Origin: Bacteroidetes/Chlorobi group bacterium ChocPot_Mid
GTDB lineage: Bacteria > Bacteroidota > Ignavibacteria > Kapaibacteriales > UBA2268
DNA: 9,720 nt
Assembly: GCA_003731675.1 (NCBI GenBank)
Contig: RCNQ01000240.1
Coordinates: 1 to 9,720, forward strand
Direction: 5' to 3'
Shown here in pieces: positions 5,933 through 9,720 of this stretch. Each line of letters starts with the position of its first letter. The first letter of the stretch is position 1. Below the pieces are notes generated by a model. That model did not search any database. It was given only the letters and a program-made list of their open reading frames with translations, and was not told where the DNA came from. Position numbers and translations under genes: made by a program.

Positions 5933-8062
5933 TTATCTTATTATTCTTACTTGTTCAGTTTGCAAATTATTATTTGTCTTCAAAACTAGATGATATATGC
6001 CGTTAGGAATATCAGAGACATTATATTTTATTAGATGATTTGAGGGATTCAAATCTCCATTATATATATTTCTGATTTGCTGTCCAAGATTGTTATATAA
6101 TGATATATTATAATAATCGGTTTTTTCTGGATACAGTTCAATATTTAGAAAATCATCAACTGGGTTAGGGGTAATGGATAGTGATGTTCCAAACCAATTG
6201 TCTTTGACATCAATTGCTCCTTCGAACCATTCGAGTGGTTTATTAATCAAATTATCACGATATGTTTCTACCATTAGTCCGAGTGGATTAATTCCGATAA
6301 TGACAATTTTAGAGTTACCCTTATCTATTCTGAAACCACAAATAGTATGGTCCCAAAGAGAATTTTCTGTATTTGTCCCTCCTGTATAAACAGTCTGGTC
6401 ATTTTTGAATACAAGCACAGGATGAGTGTTATTTACGTCAGTAATTTTGCAGACATAAATTTCTTTAGTTTTTCTTTCAAGGTAGAGGATTTTATCAGCC
6501 ATTGAACCAGTGAGAGGGTCGCCCTGACAGCCTTTTAGCCAAGTAACATAATTATTGTACCCATCAACATAACCTTCCTGACAATAGCCATAATATTGAA
6601 GTCCTAAATCATCCAAGTATGCACCATTTTGTAATGATGATAAAACTTTATAACCGTAAAGGGCAATATTTGTTCCTTTGCTAATTAATCCAGATATAGC
6701 ATTAACGTCTGTTTGTCCTAAAACGTCAGCATCACCTAAGTTCCAGATAACTGAATTAATATTTGGAAGTTTGTCATATAGTTTACTGAAATCTTTTGAA
6801 GCAATATTGAAGTAAAATTTTTCATCGGATTTATATGGTAGTAAAGTATTTGCTTCCTCAGACTTATTAATCACTTCAAAGTTTTCAATATTTTTTGAGA
6901 TTCCAATCATACTACCTGAAGTTTTTGGAGCAGATGGTTCTGTCAATGAAGCAATAGTAATTTTTACTTCTGATAACCCAACAGTAGGACCACTGGTTAA
7001 CCTGACAATTAGAGATTCTGTTTCACCCGGAGCGACTGTTACTTCGGATTTGGGTAACTCTGCTAGCCAATCAGTAGGGGTAGAAGGTGAAACACTCATT
7101 GTCGCCTGGAAATTTTGTTCAGTTTCAGATATATTTTTAATATTAAATTGTCTAACATAAGTATCACCATCATTTAGAACACCTACATCAGGACCTGATA
7201 CAGTAAGTTCCATAACAGGTGGAGTAGGAGGTTTACTGCTACCGTAGCAGACATTCATAACTTCTTTACTTACATCTTCTGTAACAAAAGCAACAACTTC
7301 AATTTTGTCCAAATTCCAACTTGCATCAAGCACTTTATTAAATTCATGAACAAATACTTCATTTGCCTCTGCAGGATTTGTAAATTCACCGGTTACACCC
7401 CAAGCACCACCGAGCAAATCTCTGACGACATGCCTGTGGTAATAATTCGGGACAGGATTAGGTAAATTGTAGTAAGGACTAAATTCCCATCCAGCTCTTC
7501 CTGAGAGATAATTTGCCTGGTCCCATCCTGAACCGCTTCCTTTTACACTATCTTCAATGATATATGCATTAAATTTTAAATTACCGCTTACAGTTTCGAG
7601 CATGGTAACAGTAACAGTAATTTTCATATTTCTGGTTTCTTCATCATAAGAAAGCAAAGCAGAAATATCAAGTTTAGGAGCTTGATTTAATCTTTCTTCT
7701 ACCAAGGGCATCCATGCATTAAGTGAGTAATCTGAGGATGAGACGATTCTGTCAGGGAAATATGTCCCTCCAAATTTTGTTCTGTCAATGCATCCTGCTG
7801 GATAACCTGGTATTGTCAATCCATTAGCAATTTCTAATTGCACTGGTAATGACATCTTGTCGCTTGCACCGTTATGTAATTTAACAGGTATGACGACATC
7901 GGGATGAGCTTGAAGGATTTGCTCTAATTTATATGTCCCATCGACACACCATCCACACCATGTTCCGGTATGTTGTTCGAACAAAACCCGTTTGATTGGT
8001 TCAGAGAAGCTTAAATTTGATACAGCAATCAACAATGCTAAAAGTGTAAATATTCTTTTCAT
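5933..8062 (-). CDS. Omp28/thioredoxin-like secreted protein with T9SS type A sorting domain
   Basis: The 709-residue product begins with a signal peptide (cleavage near SFS|EP, residue 20). Residues ~21-275 resemble the Omp28-related family with a thioredoxin fold. GTWCGWC gives the redox pair C36/C39, and IPGYPAG (84-90) supplies the probable cis-proline loop. Residues ~283-388 look like an Ig-type beta-sandwich rich in Ser/Thr/Val. Residues ~395-612 resemble an alpha/beta Rossmann or GATase1-like domain: strands such as SVIWNLGDAD and NIALYGYKVL, then KIVIIGINPLG and a closing helix. Residues ~626-709 are a typical T9SS type A C-terminal domain (ITPNPVDDFLNI, NNLGQQI, DIPNGIYHLVLKT, final RIIR). 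The protein is therefore expected to cross the outer membrane and be released or surface-anchored. GGAG at 8071-8074, eight bases upstream, supports the start. It lies 99 bp after the CPBP gene, same strand. Redox function is inferred from CGWC only. Confidence 0.9.
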   Translation of the reverse strand: MKRIFTLLALLIAVSNLSFSEPIKRVLFEQHTGTWCGWCVDGTYKLEQILQAHPDVVIPVKLHNGASDKMSLPVQLEIANGLTIPGYPAGCIDRTKFGGTYFPDRIVSSSDYSLNAWMPLVEERLNQAPKLDISALLSYDEETRNMKITVTVTMLETVSGNLKFNAYIIEDSVKGSGSGWDQANYLSGRAGWEFSPYYNLPNPVPNYYHRHVVRDLLGGAWGVTGEFTNPAEANEVFVHEFNKVLDASWNLDKIEVVAFVTEDVSKEVMNVCYGSSKPPTPPVMELTVSGPDVGVLNDGDTYVRQFNIKNISETEQNFQATMSVSPSTPTDWLAELPKSEVTVAPGETESLIVRLTSGPTVGLSEVKITIASLTEPSAPKTSGSMIGISKNIENFEVINKSEEANTLLPYKSDEKFYFNIASKDFSKLYDKLPNINSVIWNLGDADVLGQTDVNAISGLISKGTNIALYGYKVLSSLQNGAYLDDLGLQYYGYCQEGYVDGYNNYVTWLKGCQGDPLTGSMADKILYLERKTKEIYVCKITDVNNTHPVLVFKNDQTVYTGGTNTENSLWDHTICGFRIDKGNSKIVIIGINPLGLMVETYRDNLINKPLEWFEGAIDVKDNWFGTSLSITPNPVDDFLNIELYPEKTDYYNISLYNNLGQQIRNIYNGDLNPSNHLIKYNVSDIPNGIYHLVLKTNNNLQTEQVRIIR

Positions 8063-8161
8063 TACTCTTACTCCAAATAATTAATAATAGTTGAATTAAG
8101 TAAAATTAATATTATTTATTATTAAAATCAATTAATTATTGTTCACAAACAGGATTTAATG

Positions 8162-9052
8162 TTAAATTGATGCAATTTTTTTAAATTTTGACTCAAAGAA
8201 TATAATAAAGCAAGAAATTAACAATACAATCAAACCGAAAGCCAATAATAAAATACCTGTGAATAATGATACATCAGAAATTTGATTCTCAATTGTTGTT
8301 AATTGGGGACTAAAGATTATAATGATTGCAAAAGTGTTATTTACAAAATGTATAATCATTGGTAATATCAGATTGTTTGTGGACCAAGCTACAAAGCCAA
8401 GAAATAATCCGATAAATATCAGTGGTATTAATCCTGTCGGGTTAAGGTGAAGAATTGAAAAGATTAGAGCTGTAATGATAATTGCTTTGTGTGGTTTATA
8501 ATCTTGCTCGAGTGATGATTGTAAAAATCCTCTGAATAAAGTCTCTTCCGAAATAGCAGGAATAAGAGAACCGATTAATAATGCTCGGGCTAAATCTGAG
8601 AATCCTGAACCACCAAGTAATTTAATATACATATTTTCGATTGTTTCTTCGATTTCCTTGTAATATTGAAATAAAAAATCAGGAATAATTTTTTCCTGTA
8701 AAACAGTGTAACCAGTTGCAAAAAGCTGAAAAGCAAGTATGCCTATTATCCCTGCAGAAATCTGAATTGAATTAACAGATGTTTTTTTTCTAAATAATAC
8801 ACTTGTTGGTAATAATGCTCTTCTTGCAAAAAAAAGTGTCGGTAAAAGGAGGAGTAAAATCTGTAAAATACCTTGTGAATAAATACTAAAAATTTGTTCT
8901 GAATCTGATTTTAAAAAAGTAAATTGAATGATAGATAAACACAGACCACCAAACAAATATAATATAATAATTTTTATTATGGATTTATAAGCATAACCCT
9001 TATGAGAATAATTGAAGTTGGAGTGGTTTTGATATGGCTCATCAATATTCAT
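8162..9052 (-). CDS. CPBP-family intramembrane metalloprotease (CAAX/Abi type)
   Basis: The 296-residue protein is strongly hydrophobic, with about seven or eight membrane segments (including ~25-45, 60-77, 97-117, 155-168, 188-204, 208-225, 230-250, 264-286). The three signature motifs of the CPBP/Rce1-like family are intact: EETLFR (E169, E170, R174), FSILH (F198, H202) and HFVNN (H235, N239). These residues form the active site in characterised relatives, which cleave prenylated proteins or process bacteriocins; the substrate here is unknown. No Shine-Dalgarno precedes the ATG. A TATTAT hexamer on the minus strand (9075-9080) would give a very short leader and is only a weak promoter candidate. 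The ppdK terminator lies just upstream, so it is probably transcribed separately from ppdK. The Omp28-like gene 99 bp downstream could be co-transcribed; no hairpin separates them. Confidence 0.92.
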   Translation of the reverse strand: MNIDEPYQNHSNFNYSHKGYAYKSIIKIIILYLFGGLCLSIIQFTFLKSDSEQIFSIYSQGILQILLLLLPTLFFARRALLPTSVLFRKKTSVNSIQISAGIIGILAFQLFATGYTVLQEKIIPDFLFQYYKEIEETIENMYIKLLGGSGFSDLARALLIGSLIPAISEETLFRGFLQSSLEQDYKPHKAIIITALIFSILHLNPTGLIPLIFIGLFLGFVAWSTNNLILPMIIHFVNNTFAIIIIFSPQLTTIENQISDVSLFTGILLLAFGLIVLLISCFIIFFESKFKKIASI

Positions 9053-9096
9053 TTTAAAATCATTTTTTTTTGAGATAATACAGGGGATTTAATTGA

Positions 9097-9137
9097 ATAA
9101 AAAAAAGTTCCGTTGATTTTGAAAACCAACGGAACTT
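9097..9137 (-). terminator. Strong rho-independent terminator after ppdK
   Basis: The arms at 9105-9115 and 9127-9137 are perfectly complementary over 11 bp (AAGTTCCGTTG with its complement), and the loop can add three inner A-T pairs. On the minus strand, the stem is followed directly by eight Ts (complement of 9099-9106). It begins 12 bases after the ppdK stop. Confidence 0.93.
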
Positions 9138-9149
9138 ATATATAAGCTG

Positions 9150-9720
9150 TTATTTTTTACTTGTTTTAACCTTTTTTACTTTTTTCTGAAAGCTCCCGTC
9201 TTTAATTGCGGCTCTTGCAGCAGCTAATCTTGCAATTGGGACTCTGAAAGGTGAACAAGAAACATAGTTCAAACCAATGTTGTGACAGAATTCAACAGAT
9301 GCAGGGTCACCACCATGCTCTCCGCAAATACCTAACTTGATTTCTGGTCTTGTTTTTCTTCCGTATTCAACAGCATGCTTCATTAAGAATCCAACACCTT
9401 TTTGGTCAATTGACACAAATGGGTCTTGCTGATAAATTTCTCTTCTTACGTATTCAGGTAAGAAACGACCTGCATCATCACGACTGACACCAAGTGCAGT
9501 TTGTGTAAGGTCATTAGTACCGAATGAGAAGAATTCAGCGACAGAAGCGATTTCGTCTGCAGTTATCGCTCCACGAGGAATTTCAATCATTGTTCCGACT
9601 AGGTATTTGAATTTAATACCAGATGATTTCATTACTTCTTCAGCGACATTTCTTACTATTACTTCTTGTTCCTTTAATTCTTGAACGTGACCAACAAGTG
9701 GAATCATGATTTCAGGGAAT
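9150..9720 (-). CDS. ppdK: Pyruvate, phosphate dikinase, C-terminal part (N-terminus outside window)
   Basis: PPDK interconverts pyruvate + ATP + phosphate with phosphoenolpyruvate + AMP + pyrophosphate in central carbon metabolism. Only the last 189 or so codons are in the window: the frame runs to the edge, with FPEI before the internal Met at 9707, which is therefore not the start. The visible part is the end of the PEP/pyruvate-binding TIM-barrel domain. It shows VGTMIEIPR, FFSFGTNDLTQ, SRDDAGRFLPEYV, the catalytic-Cys motif GICGEHGGDP, and the closing SCSPFRVPIARLAAARAA. FGTNDLTQ with a GICGEHGGDP Cys distinguishes PPDK from PEP synthase and PTS enzyme I. The protein ends with about 17 extra, lysine-rich residues (IKDGSFQKKVKKVKTSKK) after the usual terminus. 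The gene ends in a strong terminator and is not coupled to the CPBP gene. Confidence 0.97.
   Translation of the reverse strand, partial: FPEIMIPLVGHVQELKEQEVIVRNVAEEVMKSSGIKFKYLVGTMIEIPRGAITADEIASVAEFFSFGTNDLTQTALGVSRDDAGRFLPEYVRREIYQQDPFVSIDQKGVGFLMKHAVEYGRKTRPEIKLGICGEHGGDPASVEFCHNIGLNYVSCSPFRVPIARLAAARAAIKDGSFQKKVKKVKTSKK

Noticed and set aside
6174..6389. Plus-strand ORF opposite the Omp28-like gene
   Set aside because: It is antisense to the end of the alpha/beta domain and the start of the T9SS sorting domain, with no features of its own.
8162..9052. 'Abi' label read as phage abortive infection
   Set aside because: The name is historical for the CPBP family. The motifs show an intramembrane protease, and nothing nearby indicates phage defence or bacteriocin immunity.
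1..9720. CRISPR array, insertion sequence, tRNA or integrated element
   Set aside because: No regularly spaced repeats, transposase, integrase or tRNA-like sequence was seen on either strand. The repeated patterns in 1-1909 are diverged coding repeats (Asp-boxes and Ig domains).

Overview
The window is AT-rich, and its gene content points to a member of the Bacteroidota/Chlorobi/Ignavibacteria/Kapabacteria (FCB) assemblage. One protein ends in a type IX secretion (T9SS) type A sorting domain. Another is a secreted Asp-box/Ig-repeat protein of the kind common in T9SS-bearing bacteria. DnaA has the 'GNRDHS' form of its DNA-binding signature. A finer placement cannot be made from the sequence alone. 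No tRNA, rRNA, CRISPR array, insertion sequence or phage gene is visible.

Layout. Positions 1-1909 (minus) hold the first 636 codons of a large secreted protein whose C-terminus lies outside the window. It has a signal peptide, six Asp-box beta-propeller motifs, three Cys-paired Ig-like repeats and the start of a Hydin/choice-of-anchor-type domain. Positions 1910-2484 are a 575-bp non-coding, very AT-rich divergent region with four dyad symmetries, an A10T7 tract and two DnaA-box-like sites 11 bp apart. It is the dnaA regulatory region and possibly an origin, but this is unproven. dnaA (2485-3966, plus, GTG start) has unusual residues in both Walker motifs and ends in a clear hairpin terminator, without dnaN behind it. 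A small two-helix membrane protein of unknown function (4054-4458, minus) converges on dnaA and diverges from a secreted caspase-like protease (4662-5876, plus). That protease has an EF-hand loop and a SPOR-like tail.

A hairpin at 5880-5907 separates the caspase gene from a minus-strand block read right to left. This block holds pyruvate phosphate dikinase (ppdK, C-terminal part only, 9150-9720), a strong terminator (9097-9137), a CPBP intramembrane protease (8162-9052) and an Omp28/thioredoxin-like T9SS cargo protein (5933-8062).

The genes do not form one evident pathway. dnaA and ppdK are housekeeping genes flanked by terminators. Much of the rest is envelope or secreted biology: two large exported proteins, a secreted caspase, a membrane protease and a small membrane protein. 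Four of the seven genes probably act outside the cytoplasm or in the membrane near the surface. The most distinctive items are the DnaA ATPase-site substitutions, the structured region upstream of dnaA, and the domain architectures of the caspase and the Omp28-like protein.
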